This document shows positions 36,281 to 60,300 of a stretch of 64,000 bases of DNA, piece by piece. How positions within the stretch are numbered: position 1 is the first letter of the stretch; each line of letters opens with the position of its first letter. The notes beneath the pieces were generated by a model that saw only the letters and a program-made list of their open reading frames with translations, had not been told where the DNA came from and did not search any database. Position numbers and translations under genes: made by a program. The stretch is from NCBI GenBank assembly GCA_018697195.1, contig CM031879.1, positions 31,018,834 to 31,082,833 of the forward strand. Reading direction: 5' to 3'. The stretch comes from Certhia americana. Lineage: Eukaryota; Chordata; Aves; Passeriformes; Certhiidae.

Positions 36281-38984
36281 CTTAAATTACTACATGGAAA
36301 CCACACAGCTCAGTGAATTTCTGAAAACTTAGTTCTTCAGGTTAAGGAGTTTAGCATCATTTACTAGAGTAATTATAAAGCTCCAAACAAGGGGAAAAGT
36401 AAAAGAAAAAAAACCCAAAAACCAAAAAACCAAAAACCTGGCTTCTGTAGATGTCAACAGTGGTGCTGTAAGAGCTGGACTTTGCTTAGAGGAACTAGAA
36501 AAGTACTCCAGGACATGTAGCCAGTGGTGCTCCTCATGTCAGTAGAATGCTGAAGCACATAGTAATCAGAGCTTTTTAAAGGAAAAAAGGACTTAAAACA
36601 TATCTACTTTCCTAAATCCGAAGTGACACAGCCTCCAGCACAGCCTAGATTCCTACCCAGCACTATACAGGTCCAAATCCCAAGATGCCTCTTAGCCAAT
36701 ATTGCTTCTATTCTCCTTGGCAGTTACTACAGTGCTGATGGTACACCCAAAACTTACCCACAAAAAAGCACAAGACAAAATGAAATTGGAGGCACTTACG
36801 AAATATATTAGGTTGTACACCCCAAATTCAGATTTTCCCTTCACTGGCCTTCCTGGTGCCTGCAAATCAGTGTTTATGAAAGCAACATGCAAGCCTTGAT
36901 GTGAAACACCACTACTGCCATTTATCAGGCTTCATTTTGAAGTGTATGCCTTAGCACAGAAATTTACATGTGGTGAAGGGTTTAGGGATTTTTAAAAGTT
37001 GCTGATGAACAGAATATTACTGTTCTTTTTTAAAATAGCCATCACCCTGAGTCAAACTGAATGCATTTTAACCCTTACAAAACTGAATTGCTGGATGTGC
37101 TCTGCAGTCTAGGAGGTTAATTTCTTGCACAACTATAGAAACATAGCCGATAAATATGCTCTTGGTTCCTATAGGGGTAAAATAGGGATTACGCCCAATC
37201 TCCTAAAGAAAGAACCATTGAAAGCAATATCATTTACATACAGTGCACTGGTCCTGTTGATCACCTGTTTGAAAAAGGCCCTGACAAGGAGGAATTCATG
37301 CCTAGCTCATGAGTAAGGGAAAAAGACTCCTTGGTCTTTGTTCTTAAAGCTCAAGGAGTAAGAGATAGCAAAGGCAATTTAAATAAAACTGAAAAATTAT
37401 GCATTTTCAAGGCAGAACATATAATTTTTTCTGTGTCAAATGGGAGTATTTGAAGCAAATAAGATTAAAATTACTTTTTTTAAATGGCCACCCAGCGCCC
37501 AATTGAGTTGTGTCATTGGCAGATACAGAGGTGAAGAGCACACACAAAGTGTTTGGGAACAGCCCCAGTGACAGAACTCTGTTTTATTAACACAACTTAT
37601 ATAATGATAGTGCACATAATTAAGTTTGGCTTAGCAATTTATGGCTTATCAGAGTGTTCTTAACTTTATAACTGTGAAAGAAAAATTTAGCATCAGGACA
37701 CAGAAAACCAGGTAATGACACTGGAAGAGCATGTTCACTGCCTGCAGCAGGTGCAAGGGTTTCTGTATATATGAGGAGAGTGGTTCAGAGCCTCCCAGAA
37801 TGGCATCCATCACCCTCCTGAAGGAACGTGACGAAAAATTCTGCTTCATCACCATGACAACTCGTGCCACACCATTGCTATAGTAACTGGCTGAACATTA
37901 TTAGTTTTTAACCATACACTCAATGGCCAGCGTGCAAATGAGGAGGAGCGACCAGGGCACTTAGCTCTGCCCTGCTGCTGCTCCCACCCCAACCTGCCTT
38001 TTTGCAGTGTAAACCAATGTCCTTCCATGTTTCCCCAGCCCCACACTGTCAGCCAAGCTCCTCACCACTGCCAGCTCTCCAAACCCAATTCTGTCTCATC
38101 ATCAGAGCACTAATTGCATGTATTTTACGGTTGGATTTGTGGTTCCCCCCCTGCCCCCGAGTGATTTATCAGGCTAAGATTAAATGCAAGTAGAAAATTT
38201 CATCTTCCCAATGATTCATTGAAAATCTGTTCTATTAATCCAGTGCACCACAGGGCAGCTTTGCATGCTGTGTTTGCATCCTACGCACGCAGTTGCAGTA
38301 TCAGTTAAAAGGCACCGTCCTGTGCCCCAAAGAGCCAGGATTTCAACATTGTCATGGTGCAGGAATGCATTTACTGTACCACCAAAGCCCATGCGATCAT
38401 CATTTTAATACTCCAGCTCAGGCTGCAACACTGCCCCCCAGCAGCGTAGTCGTGGTGTGCAGGGATGTAAAACAGCAGCAGGGAAACACACACTAATGCT
38501 TCTCAGATCACATCAAAGCCCAAAAGGCTGTGGCTAGATAATGTCTTACATCCGGCTACCTTCCAACACCAAAGAAGGAAAAACAAAGACAATTATTACT
38601 GGGGTTTGGCTCAGTCTGGGAGCAGAGGGTGAAGAACAAGCGTGGCTATCATCACAAAAGGAAGCAACAGGTTGGGAGCTTGTCGCTGTCTGGGGACACC
38701 ATCCCCACCTGACTCCTGGGCACAGCAAGCCCCCACCCCCAGGGGCTGCAGGTGTATCAATCATGCTGAAAGAGCCGTGACATTGGCTTGCTCTCCTCTT
38801 GGAGGACAGATGGGAAAAGAGAAGGTCCTGCTGACTTCTCTTTTCACCCTTGTGTTCCTTCCACTTCCTTTCCTCCTCTGTCTCCAGCAGGTTCTCTTTA
38901 GGACGGGTGCAGGCTGTAGCATTGGCAAAACTCCTCCACCTCCATGCCCAAGGCAGCAGCACAGCCCACAGCCCCTGTGCCCAA

Positions 38985-39105
38985 GCACAAACCCAGCAGC
39001 ATCTTGTGGGGATTGTGAAAGGTGTCTCTGCCCATGGAAGGGGGGTGGAACTCGATGATCTTCAATGTCCCTCCCAACCCAAAATCCCAAACCGTTCAGT
39101 GATTC
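38985..39105 (+). mobile_element. CR1 LINE 3' end fragment
   Basis: The text tggaactcgatgatcttcaa, then tccctcccaacccaaa, ending gtgattcta matches the CR1 3' end. The 5' boundary is approximate. The overlapping ORFs on both strands here are chance frames across repeat sequence. Confidence 0.85.
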
Positions 39106-39289
39106 TACCACAACCCAAAGCAGCACGGGGACCTTGGCCCCTGAGCCACCCAGCCCCGGCACTGCCCCATCCCTGCCCCTCAGCCTCCACTGCCCAGTGA
39201 TCTGGCCAAACTTTGGCTGATACAGTACAACCATTTATCAGATTTATATGATGATACCATACACATATATATGATTATACCACACTCCA

Positions 39290-39318
39290 TACACACACAC
39301 ACACATAGACACACACAG
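39290..39318. repeat. CA microsatellite
   Basis: A short (AC)n run is interrupted by one TAG and followed by more AC units. It is flanked by AT-rich sequence. Confidence 0.9.
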
Positions 39319-42300
39319 TTATGCTATATATATTTATGTACAATAGCTCTTCCCACAGAGGACTATCAAAATCCTATTATATTGCATTAGGCTTAAACCC
39401 TAGTCTGATGCTCCCTATGAGGCCTTTAACAGGTCATACTGCACAGCCTTGGTAAACAATAATTTTTTTCATTTTCTCCCTGTTTAAGAAGAGGAACAAA
39501 AAAAAGAAAGGAAAGAAAATACCCACTCCATCTTTTCCAAACTGGAATGCAAGTTTAAGTGAATGAGTAGTTTTCAAGAGAAAAAAAAGATCATAAAAGC
39601 TCTTCTAGAGATTTTTTTTAGCAATCAATAAAAAAGTTTCTTGCAGAGAGGATGAAACAACATCATTTTAGTATTCATATATACATTAAGGTATGAAGCT
39701 AGTTGCCTGCTATTGCTGTTTACAGATAAAACGTAACTACAAATCACTCTATGGGGAAAAAAGCCAGCAAGACTCAAAAGAATCTTACTAGAGCAGTAAA
39801 ATCCATCCTATGTTTATAAATGTGTAGGAGGAAAGTATAAATTATTTTATTCTGGAAAGAGATTCCTAATTACTTTTTCCTTTTCGTAATAATACCACCC
39901 TCTAGTGGCACTTTTTCTGCTTTACTGAAGCAAAAATGTGGTTTAATGTATCAATCATGTGCATTAAGAAATTGTACAAAAATTATAAATAGGAATCTGT
40001 CAACCTGCACTGAATTTCAAGCCCACACTCTGCAGTCTCTGAATCTCTGCAGCTTTGGAAAAATCTGTATCTGGCTCATTTTGAACATAACATAAAAATA
40101 TGTGCTTAAGAAAATGCTACCATGAAAACCATAAAATAATAATGTCCCTTTAATGCACATTTTCAGAATAACATTCCAGACAGATGGATTCCTCAGTGTT
40201 TAAATTACACCCTGAAGTATCAGTCTTATAGTGTCAATATATTATCTTAGCCCCCTCAAGGTATTTTTCCTTGACAGCTTAAAAGGTAGATGTAGCAAGA
40301 GCTTGTGACTGCTCCATCTATTGACTTGCACTTTCTTTTTGAACATACTAAAAATTCATCAGTATGATGGGATATTTTAATCATTGTCTAACAATTAGAA
40401 TCAGCTATTCCTAACTTAGAAGCCATTAATTTAACAAATCAGTCCTAAGCAGAGGTGAGCCTGAGGCACCCACAGCATATCTAGATACTGAGAGCCTTAC
40501 ATTTTCTGGGATAAGGACTTGGGATATCACTTCAGTCTACAGGGACAGCAAGAAAAATTAGATAGTGCCACAAAATCCCACTAGGTTGGTGCAAGATTTA
40601 TAGCCATTTATTTTTATACTTGATAGAGAGTAAGTAACACACAACTTGTGAAATTTGCCTCCTGCTTTTCTCGCTGCAAGGTACAGTCAGTAGGTCAGCC
40701 AGCTTGAGGCAACTCCTATGCTGGGAAAATTCAGCATACAAAATTTTGAAGTCCTTCAAGTAAAGGCAGCCTGAGCACACAGTGTAACTTCATCGTGGAG
40801 ATGGCTGATAGGCTACATCCAATTCTATGGAATTTGCGGACAAAATTGTAGATAAATTGTGCAGGAGGGTGAGGTGGAAACTTGATTAATTGCACTAATT
40901 CCCTGCTTCTGTAACAATAAATGAGGATCAGGCTTTTCCCAAAAAGCTATTACCCAATGACACTTGAAAGCAACTTGCTCTTGGTCTTTCCAGACAGAGG
41001 TGCATGATTAGAAAGGAAAGGCAGCTTTTATTTGGCTTACACATCCTGCTTGTGGCAGAACTCCAGGCACTTTACTCAGAGAAAAGCTCTTCATCTAGAA
41101 TGGGACTTAATCTGTCAACTTTGCAAAATAGTTTGGGCAGATTTGCATCATGGGATTAAAAGCAGAAAGCCAAACCTGTTAGTACTCCCAATTTCTCACC
41201 CCATCCCCCTGACAAGTGCTGGTATCTCAGACTGAGCACAGGAGCCAGCTGTTCTGCTGTACTGCTGGAGGCAAAAGCAGCCTCAGCTCTCCCACTACAA
41301 CTCTTAATGCAGAGCCCTCACAATGAAAGGCATGGTATTATAACCCAAGTTTTTTCACTCCCTAAGTGTTGTCTTCCTAGAGTTTTACCTCTAGGTGATA
41401 TGGAGGTGTCAGGCACTCATAGGCAGTCCTTGGTGAAGCATCACTCCCAGCCCCTGAAGAACCAGACCCAGCAACTGCACTGGGAGAACCTGTAACTTCA
41501 GGATGCAGCAGTCACCACTGATCTGCTGAAAGCAGGGTGGCCTTTGGCTACTGTACACTGTTCACAGTGATGACTGTGAACCAGTTCTGGGCTGCACCCA
41601 CCCAGAAAGTAAATGAGTTTCTCCTCTTCAGACAATTTAACCTCTCCTCTCCCATTTGCCAAGGGAATTATCCAGGGCCAGGGAGAGGAAGCTTGTTCCT
41701 CACCTGAGAAAGCAAGAGGAAAGAAATACCTCTGCTCTGCTGAACATCTGTGTAACCACACAGAAGAGGGAGAGGTTGACTTGGACTCCCTTGGTCAAAG
41801 CCAACATTGATATTGGGCATGACATTTTACTAAATAAATGTTTAAAGGACCATCAGGCCATTCCATACCGTGGGAGGCAATTCCCTCTACCTGGGTTCTC
41901 TGAGAGAACTAAGACAAAATCAAAGGCAGAGAATTCACTTTAATACTGACACCCCCAGCCTAACCTCAGCATCTCTCACTGGCCCTCATTTTGCCAAGGA
42001 TCACATCATCCTTTCCACAGGAACCTTACAATTCTTGGTTTAAGGTTGTGCAACCCAGTACAGGACCATGGTGACGTTGGCTCCTTATGGCTCTAATCAG
42101 AGAAATTCAACTTGCACACACTAAAAAGCCTCTCAGTACCTTTACAGCAAATGATGAGTACATCAGAGCCAAAAACAGTGCCACTAACAGTTTTATCTTA
42201 TTAGCAGTGAGCTGCACAAATGAAGCACAGCATTTCACTGCTCTGAAGCTTTGGATGTTAGCTTCTAGCATTGTAACAGCATATCCCAGCTAATAACACA

Positions 42301-44554
42301 ATACCACAAAGCTCATTTTAATCTTCTGCCCAGAACCAGCTGCTTTGCTAAGACTGCTGGTACCTAAAGATGGAACACCACCTTCCCAGAAAGAGTATAG
42401 TTATTTTAAAGCAGTCACATAAAACAAGCAGCTGCAACTACAGGTGGGGTTAGCACAGCTTTTTCAGCAAAATATATAGATTCCAGTAAAATTAGGCCAG
42501 CAATGCAGAGGCCAACAAAAATCTTCTGCTCACGGTTCATCTGCAATGCAGCCCTTCTGCATCTCTTTTCTCCCTGCCTGTCTTTCCCAGAGCTGTCATT
42601 TGCCCAAGCCCATCTTGTAGTGACTTGTCTCTCCTTTTCCAGCATATTGCTCTTCTTGCCACTGCCCTGTGCAGCTGGGGCACAGCCAGGTCCCAGCTGC
42701 AAGGTGGAGAACTCTGCTACCCTACCCCCAAACTCACTGGCTGCAACACCAGATTGAAAATTAAGAGAGAACTGTACTCCAAGAGGCAAACTCCTGCAGA
42801 AAAGCTCTAAAGCAATGAGCAAAGTAAGTCAGGCCATGTGTTGAGTGCATGCATGCACCACAGAAGGAAAGAAGCTGTTCCTGGAGAAAATTATAGAGTA
42901 CTTACAGCAATTGGCAAAAAGCTGTTACCTCTAACTTCCGAAGGAGAGTTCCTATTTAAATCAGTTCCTTTGCTAATATGAAATCAGAGTCCAGTTCCTT
43001 CTTGCATTTGACTTGTATACTGTTTTTGCCAGATCATCAAAGAATTGTACTACTGCTGTACTTTGTCAGCATTCTCATTTCCAGACCTTCTTCCGCTTTT
43101 CCCAATAAACAGCTCCCACCTCTGCACAATTGTGGCCCAAAGGCCATCCCTGCTGGGCCGCTCAATAGCTGCTCCCATGGGCACAACACTAACCTACTGC
43201 TCTTGAGGCTCAGGCAGAGCCCAAGCAAATAAGCAGTGCTTGGCCTCCACTGCATCCACCTGGGCACAGCTGGCATACATCTCTGGAAATAGGACTTCTG
43301 GAACAAACAGGGCAAAAACACCAAACTTTGCAGCCAACTAAGTCAGCTTAGTGCCAGCACTTCTGAAAGCAACCACAGAGCTCACCAGAAGCCCAGGATC
43401 AGCCACGCTGTGTGACATCCTGCTTTCTGCAAAATGAGAGGTTGTAAGCAGGGGTTAAAGAAACAGGACTGAAGGAATGAAGTATAGCACACCGCTGATT
43501 TTCTCAAGCAAAGCTTGGTAATGAGAAGACTGGGACCCAGTGCAAAGGCAGCAGCAGGCCAATCTGAAGCACACACACAAAGAAGCCTCAGATGAATGAT
43601 GTCAAAGAACTACCACTAGAATGATCACAAATGTCTCAAAAGGCTCGCATATGAAGAAGAGTGGACCAGAGCAGTGATTAACTGTGTGAGTGCCATGAAA
43701 TTACTTTCTGCTGTAGCGCAAATATTTTTGTTAAAAGCGTATTAGATAAAAACTAGGTATTAGCATTCAAACAGATACCAGGAGCTTCTGTTACTTTTAG
43801 ATCATTAAAGCCTGAATATATGTGCATTATGCATATGTTGCAGTCCTTCATAGCACAATACAAAATATATGTTTCCATTCCCTGCACTGTATTTATGCCA
43901 AGGGCAGAGAAAAAAAAGAATGTCTTATTCAAGAAAAAAACTGAATATCACATGCAAAAGAAAACAGCTTACAAGACATAAATATAAAATATCTAAGACT
44001 TCTTAGAATACATTTGCTGTCAAAATCACACTGCAGGCAAAGGATACTAAATTAAATATTCCCCCAGTATCCTCATGGACTCAAGCAAGTGATGAGGTAC
44101 GTGAAATTCGCTACAAGATAAGCTTCAACACTGCTATTCTAAGCAATCTGAATGGCACCAGGAATATCTAATCTCAGTACCTGATTTAAAAATGTTTAAA
44201 TATGCCTGGAAGCAATGGCTTTCAGTATGCTATCATAAATATCTTTACATTTTGCATTTAAAGCAGTCATTTATACATGACTTTTAAAGTACATTAGCAC
44301 ATTTAATCTTAGCTAAATTGGTGTAGAGGAAAAGCTAGCAGATGGGATACCACCCAGCTCAGCAAAAGTCTATTTGTTTTCCAGTTCTTATAGTAAAGAC
44401 ACTGATTAATCTTTCCAGTACTGGAGTTAGTAATGAGTAATTTTTTTTTTTTCAGTTACTGAGTTTCTGGTCACCTTTACTTAGTCCACAGATATGCTCC
44501 CCCCCCCTGCCTAATTATGCAGGTTTTCATTTCTGGCCTAGTCAGTATTACATC

Positions 44555-44800
44555 ATAGATACAGAATCACAGAATGGCTGGCTGACAGGAATCTTAAGGA
44601 CCATCTACATTCAAGCCCCTGCCATGGCTAGAGACACATTCCACTAGACCAGGTTGCTCCAAGTTCCATCCAACCCAGCCGGGGATGGGGCAACAGCTTC
44701 TCTGGACAGCCTGTTCCAATGCCTCAGCATGCCCACAGCAAATTTCTTTCACATATCTAATCTTCTAGTTTGAACCCAGTGCAGTCTCCCCATTACCTCA
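44555..44800 (-). mobile_element. CR1 LINE fragment, reverse orientation
   Basis: The plus strand reads acagaatcacagaatggctg, then a stretch on ccaggttgctccaagttcca, tccaacc, and ggacagcctgttccaatgcc, the complement of a CR1 3' region. The far end fades near 44800. Confidence 0.9.
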
Positions 44801-45650
44801 TTTGTAATTTAAAACACAAACTCCATAAAGCATCAAATCAAAAACTGTGCCGGGTGTCCATGGATCTGACAAATCTATAGTCAATTATGCTCACATTCCC
44901 AGCTGTTTTTGGTCACAGCACACCTCAACTCTGCAACACTGTTTCATATTGATTGTATGTTACCTCTCTTCAGCTTCATCTAGCTTCATCCAAGTCACTT
45001 CCTACAGCCTGAGTTTTCTGCTCCCCATGTAGTGTTAATTTCAGGTTGAGATCTTACAAGGAGAGCCACAGGGACAGGACTCAGGAACAGTCCCACAAGT
45101 TTCTCCAGCACCCAATTCTTTCTACCCTTTGCCTGCAAATCTCTCCCACTCCCTCCCTCCACACACCACAAGAGTAATGGTTGTGGTTCCCTGTGGCTCT
45201 TCATCAACTGAAATATTCAGAAATTCTTACCCACGAGTCACAAGGCTCCTGTGATTGCTTGCCCAAGATCCTCTGAAAAAAAAACTGTGGCAAACCACCT
45301 CCTCCTGCACAGAAACATCACCCAACATCCCTTCCCTTCCCTGCTGAGACACCACTTGCCAACAATGACAGGAGTGCGATGTGAGCTACCATGTCTGCTG
45401 AATAGTCTCCTTTTCCTCTCACCATAAAAACCACTGGGAACAGCATCCAGCCATTTCAGCAACTGGTAAAAGCTGCTGGTCTGCTTCAAAGGGCAGCAGA
45501 TTTCCCTTCCACCTCTCCCAACTCCTCCCTTGCAACTCAGAAATGAATGTGTCTGTACCACACACAGTTTCTTCCTCCAGTTTTCTCTCCCTTTCCCACA
45601 GATACTAAGACAGGGAAGTACTGTACAGGCAGACAGATTTTTTACAACAC

Positions 45651-45656
45651 TTTATT
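45651..45656 (-). terminator. KICS2: KICS2 candidate distal poly(A) signal
   Basis: AATAAA on the minus strand is followed by gtgttgtaaaaaatctgtct, a usable downstream element. The proximal alternative is at 47067-47072. Confidence 0.5.
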
Positions 45657-46701
45657 TACACTGCTGAACACTGGGAATCAGTTCTGGTGACAGTTATTTT
45701 GTGTTACTCAGGCTGAGGAAGTCAAAACTACACGTTATTACAAGGTCACTGTCTCACAGAGGGAAGCACACAAACTCTCTGACTACTGTCATTTGCAACT
45801 TTGTCCTGTTAAAATGCAATTCAAGCTTCTAAGGGTAACACTCTTAAAAAACACAGGCGCCCTCCAGCTGCTAGTATATTTGCAACCCCTGTTATTTTCT
45901 AGTGGCAAAGAGCAGACTGAGCTTTTTCCAGTGGTGCTGCAGTCAGACCAAGACTTCAGGTAAAAAGCAGTAGCACAGATATTCAAAACAGGCTACACAG
46001 TTACAGCAAAGCATGGAAGGTTCCATTTGGCACAGAATGGAAAGTCAGAGCGTGTACTTCAAAAACAGAACATGCCTATGATTGTAAAAAGGCAGCACTT
46101 GCAGAGAGCGGCAAGACAAGTTACCACAACCTTCTGTGGGAGAGAAAGGGAACCATTAAAAGATAAATTCGCAAAAGTATCTTTTATAGTTCAGTCTTAA
46201 CAGAAACCAACATTTTGACTTAAACTGCTTTTTAAAACCAACCTGATGATATTACATATTACACAGTGTCAACTAATGACCTTACTTTACTACACTTATA
46301 TATATATCAGCTGTCCTGAACCCCTGTGAAAGTGCATGCACAACTGCATAGCTAACAGTCAGAAGAATCCTGCAATGTAAGGCTAGAGGCACAGCCAAAT
46401 TGACCCCTTTATTGTATTTGGAAACCCTGATTTCCAAATTAAAGCACTTTCAGGGTAACTAGAAAACATACTTTTTCAAACCCTGCAGCCTAGAAGTGGC
46501 AAAAGAATGAGGTAAATGTACTGCATAGGTTATATATTTAAATCCAAATCCCCAAAGTATTTTGGCTTAATTATGAAATTATTTAAAATTGAACAGAGAG
46601 AAAAAATAGTTATAAAAATCTGAAAACAAATATAGGTATTTGTCATCACACTAACAGTGTATTAGACAATAAATCATCTAGAAAGGGCATTTTCTACTGC
46701 C

Positions 46702-46720
46702 TTTTTTTTTTTTTTTTTTT
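46702..46720. repeat. Poly-T/poly-A tract, 19 bases
   Basis: A run of 19 T on the plus strand, which is poly-A in the sense of KICS2. It could be the tail of an old retroposed sequence lying at 46721-46940 or a simple homopolymer; no target-site duplication was found. Confidence 0.85.
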
Positions 46721-47575
46721 CAACTTAGCCAGACAAACGCACAAATTGAAAAGAGCCTTGGTACTTTTTCCATGGAGCTGTTCCTTCTAGAACACCTGCT
46801 CAAATTCAGCTTGTCTGCTTCAGTTAGTCTGTGCCAAGACTGGGCTGACATTGTCACAGTACTCCAGAGAATACCAGCCTTCCAGGCCATGCTGCAGCTT
46901 TCCCTGCCCCAGCCCAAGTCCTGGAGCAATGACCAAGCTTTATGACACAGGGCCTTTAGTACAGATTACCAGTGCTTAACAGAGTGTCAGAGACCTCAAT
47001 TATCATTTTAAACCATTTAGAAACTAAATTATAATTAACAACAGTGACTTTTCTGATTCTCATCTTTTTATTTACAATGTGTCTTTGCAGGTTCACTTTT
47101 TAAAATATTCCCTTGCATCAGTGTCTAGTTCCCAGGAATCATTCCTGTCAGGCAATGCAGTTTTCTGAAAAGATAGTATCTTCCATCCTAACCACATTTT
47201 CAATAAACTCTGTAGAAGACAGTCAATGATTAGACTATGATAAAGTGCATATATTCCTTTCTGATACAGGCAACAAAACTGTGGACTAAAAAAATAAATC
47301 ATACTGGAAATTGAAAACCACACAAAAAGGGCCCACGGTGGCCCTTTACCACCCCACAATTAAGTTGCCCCACTGAGTACTGCCCAAAAATACTTATCTT
47401 CAAGTGTCTGTTAGTTTAGAAAAAAAAAACAAAAAAAAAAAAGGAACTTAAAACATTTTAAAAAAATGGTTCCTTTTCAATTAGACTCTGAGAATCACAA
47501 ATTTATGTAGCTTTGAAAGCTACAGCTCCCTCAGGGCTGGCATAGCGCCTTGACAACTTCTAAGTAGTTTGTATT

Positions 47576-55355
<7,780 letters not shown>

Positions 55356-55420
55356 GGGCTGGCGGGCGGAACCCGCGCGGCGCGCTCGTGTGCCATGGTC
55401 CGTGCCGTGAGCGTAAAGCG

Positions 55421-56690
55421 AAACCCGCCTTCCTGCTACATCGCTCTTTCACTTAAAAACTTCTAAACCTCAAGTTCTTTTTGAGGTCCTTATTCCCACC
55501 ACCTCTTTGACTCCCACAGGACCTTCCGGCTACTTTAGTTTCATAGTTCCTCCCTCTCTTGCGACTGGAGACTGTGGATTGCCCACCTGAATGCCATTTT
55601 CTTCAGTTCTTCTTCAACAGAAGAGCTGCCTGAACTCTTTCTCCGTGCAGGCGATGAGGAGCACAAGGCTGAGCCACGGGCCGAGGCTGTGGAAGGGGAG
55701 CTGGCTGTGTCCACAGTGACTGGTCCCAGTTCCACAGAACTACCCGCCCTTGTGCTGACACACATCTGCTCTCCAGCCTGACCGGCAGCTCTCCAGCTAA
55801 CCCAGAAAGGACATTCTCCAGTTTCCTCTCTGCACAGCATTTCCCTGCACTCTTAACAACAGCTGCAGCTGTTTTTCAGTTGACATCTGGACAAAACACA
55901 GCATCAGTTCTGGCCAGTACATTGGTCTGACCTATGTACTGATTGAAGTAGCTGGAAATAGCTACATACCATCATGTACCTACAGTACATACCATCACGT
56001 ACTGATTGAAATACCATCACTGAAAATGGGCATCAGGTACAAGCATCACCTTTAGGTACAAAGCAGCCGTTTAAATAAACCTCAACTACAGAGTGTCTGC
56101 AAGCTTATTAGTGTAAACAAAGTAGCTGAAGGATTTGGATATAAAAATTGTCATTTTCATTCATTGGTCTAATACAAAACGATAAACCTGCCAAGCCTTC
56201 ATCACTTCTTTTGTAGGCACAGGCACCTCTGTACTCCTTGAGCTTAGTTAGAGTGGTGTGTAACGTCCCTGAAAAAGTTCTGGTTAGAACTAAAATTTTG
56301 GCTTCAAATGCTTAAAATTTGAAGCAGCTTAACTGAAATTATGAGGGCTTTGTTCTTACAGCTGACAAGTCAGAGTTCTGCATGCACCAGAAGCTGCCTT
56401 CTTCTTAACTGTTCACTTAGTGTGCCAAAGGGACAAGACAAATGTAGGATTTTACAGCTGCTTGACAACAGACTTCTCTGACCTGGAAGCTGGTTATCAA
56501 AATTTGATTTATTGATGAGATATTTTGGTAATTTAAGTCAGCACCTGAAACACTCACCTGTTCAAGGCAATCACAGCTGTAAATAGTAGGCTACCAATGG
56601 TTTACAGAAAATAAAGAGTAGGAAGGGGAATGATAACCTAGATAACCACGACACAGTCTCCAAAACACAACTGGGAGTGAAAGGTTCCAA
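55421..56690. other. Spacer between KICS2 promoter and RPL18A 3' end
   Basis: About 1.3 kb lie here. The first 450 bases carry a minus-strand open frame (55840-55541, 99 codons, Ser/Ala-rich, ending KSSGSSSVEEELKKM and on) that I do not recognise. The remainder is AT-rich unique sequence with a short direct repetition of accatcacgtactgattg near 55930-56010. No other gene is supported. Confidence 0.6.
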
Positions 56691-56697
56691 TAAGACC

Positions 56698-56703
56698 TTT
56701 ATT
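56698..56703 (-). terminator. RPL18A: RPL18A poly(A) signal
   Basis: AATAAA on the minus strand lies about 30 bases after the stop codon and is followed by the GU-rich gttgtgttttgg. The 3'UTR is very short, as is usual for ribosomal protein mRNAs. Confidence 0.88.
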
Positions 56704-56734
56704 GCAACAAAGAGTTGACAACATGTTTTTGTAT

Positions 56735-60179
<3,445 letters not shown>

Positions 60180-60203
60180 GGCGCTCCTCCGCCGCGGCCC
60201 GCA

Positions 60204-60300
60204 GGAAAGGAAAGGCGCGGCCGCGTGCGCCGCCGCCCGGCGTCACTCACCCGGCCCCGCCCCCGCGCGCCATTGGCTGACAGCACAACGCCATTGGAGC
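60204..60300 (-). promoter_or_regulatory. RPL18A: RPL18A promoter with 5' TOP and CCAAT boxes
   Basis: On the minus strand a pyrimidine tract CCTTTCCTTTCC (60215-60204) lies about 25 bases before the ATG and fits a terminal oligopyrimidine start, the element that puts ribosomal protein mRNAs under mTORC1-LARP1 control. Upstream are a GC box at 60253-60264 and two CCAATGG boxes at 60276-60270 and 60297-60291. Confidence 0.8.

Larger units (their letters stand above)
25700..45640. other. Intergenic region between SRGAP1 and KICS2
   Basis: About 20 kb lie between the converging 3' ends of SRGAP1 (plus) and KICS2 (minus). Recognisable content is CR1 fragments, a 24-G run, a CA microsatellite, a (TTTTC)n array with an N gap and two exon-like segments. 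Numerous short ORFs show no known domain. No complete protein gene was found. The KICS2 edge depends on which poly(A) signal is used. Confidence 0.7.
45640..47575 (-). other. KICS2: KICS2 3' untranslated region (probable extent)
   Basis: AATAAA signals on the minus strand occur at 47072-47067, 46413-46408 and 45656-45651. The last is followed on the minus strand by a GU-rich stretch and gives the longest 3'UTR, about 1.9 kb. A 19-T tract lies at 46702-46720. Extent is inferred; no transcript data were available. Confidence 0.55.

Noticed and set aside
36053..36316. 87-codon Phe/Ser-rich ORF
   Set aside because: It is a translation of the TTTTC microsatellite and the N gap.
37649..37870. 73-codon minus-strand ORF with a hydrophobic end
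   Set aside because: The membrane-like stretch is short and the region has no splice, promoter or homology support; random frames of this size are common throughout the window.
38546..39234. Overlapping ORFs of 116-157 codons on both strands
   Set aside because: They run across a GC-richer block and a CR1 3' end; several frames on both strands are open at once, the sign of composition rather than coding.
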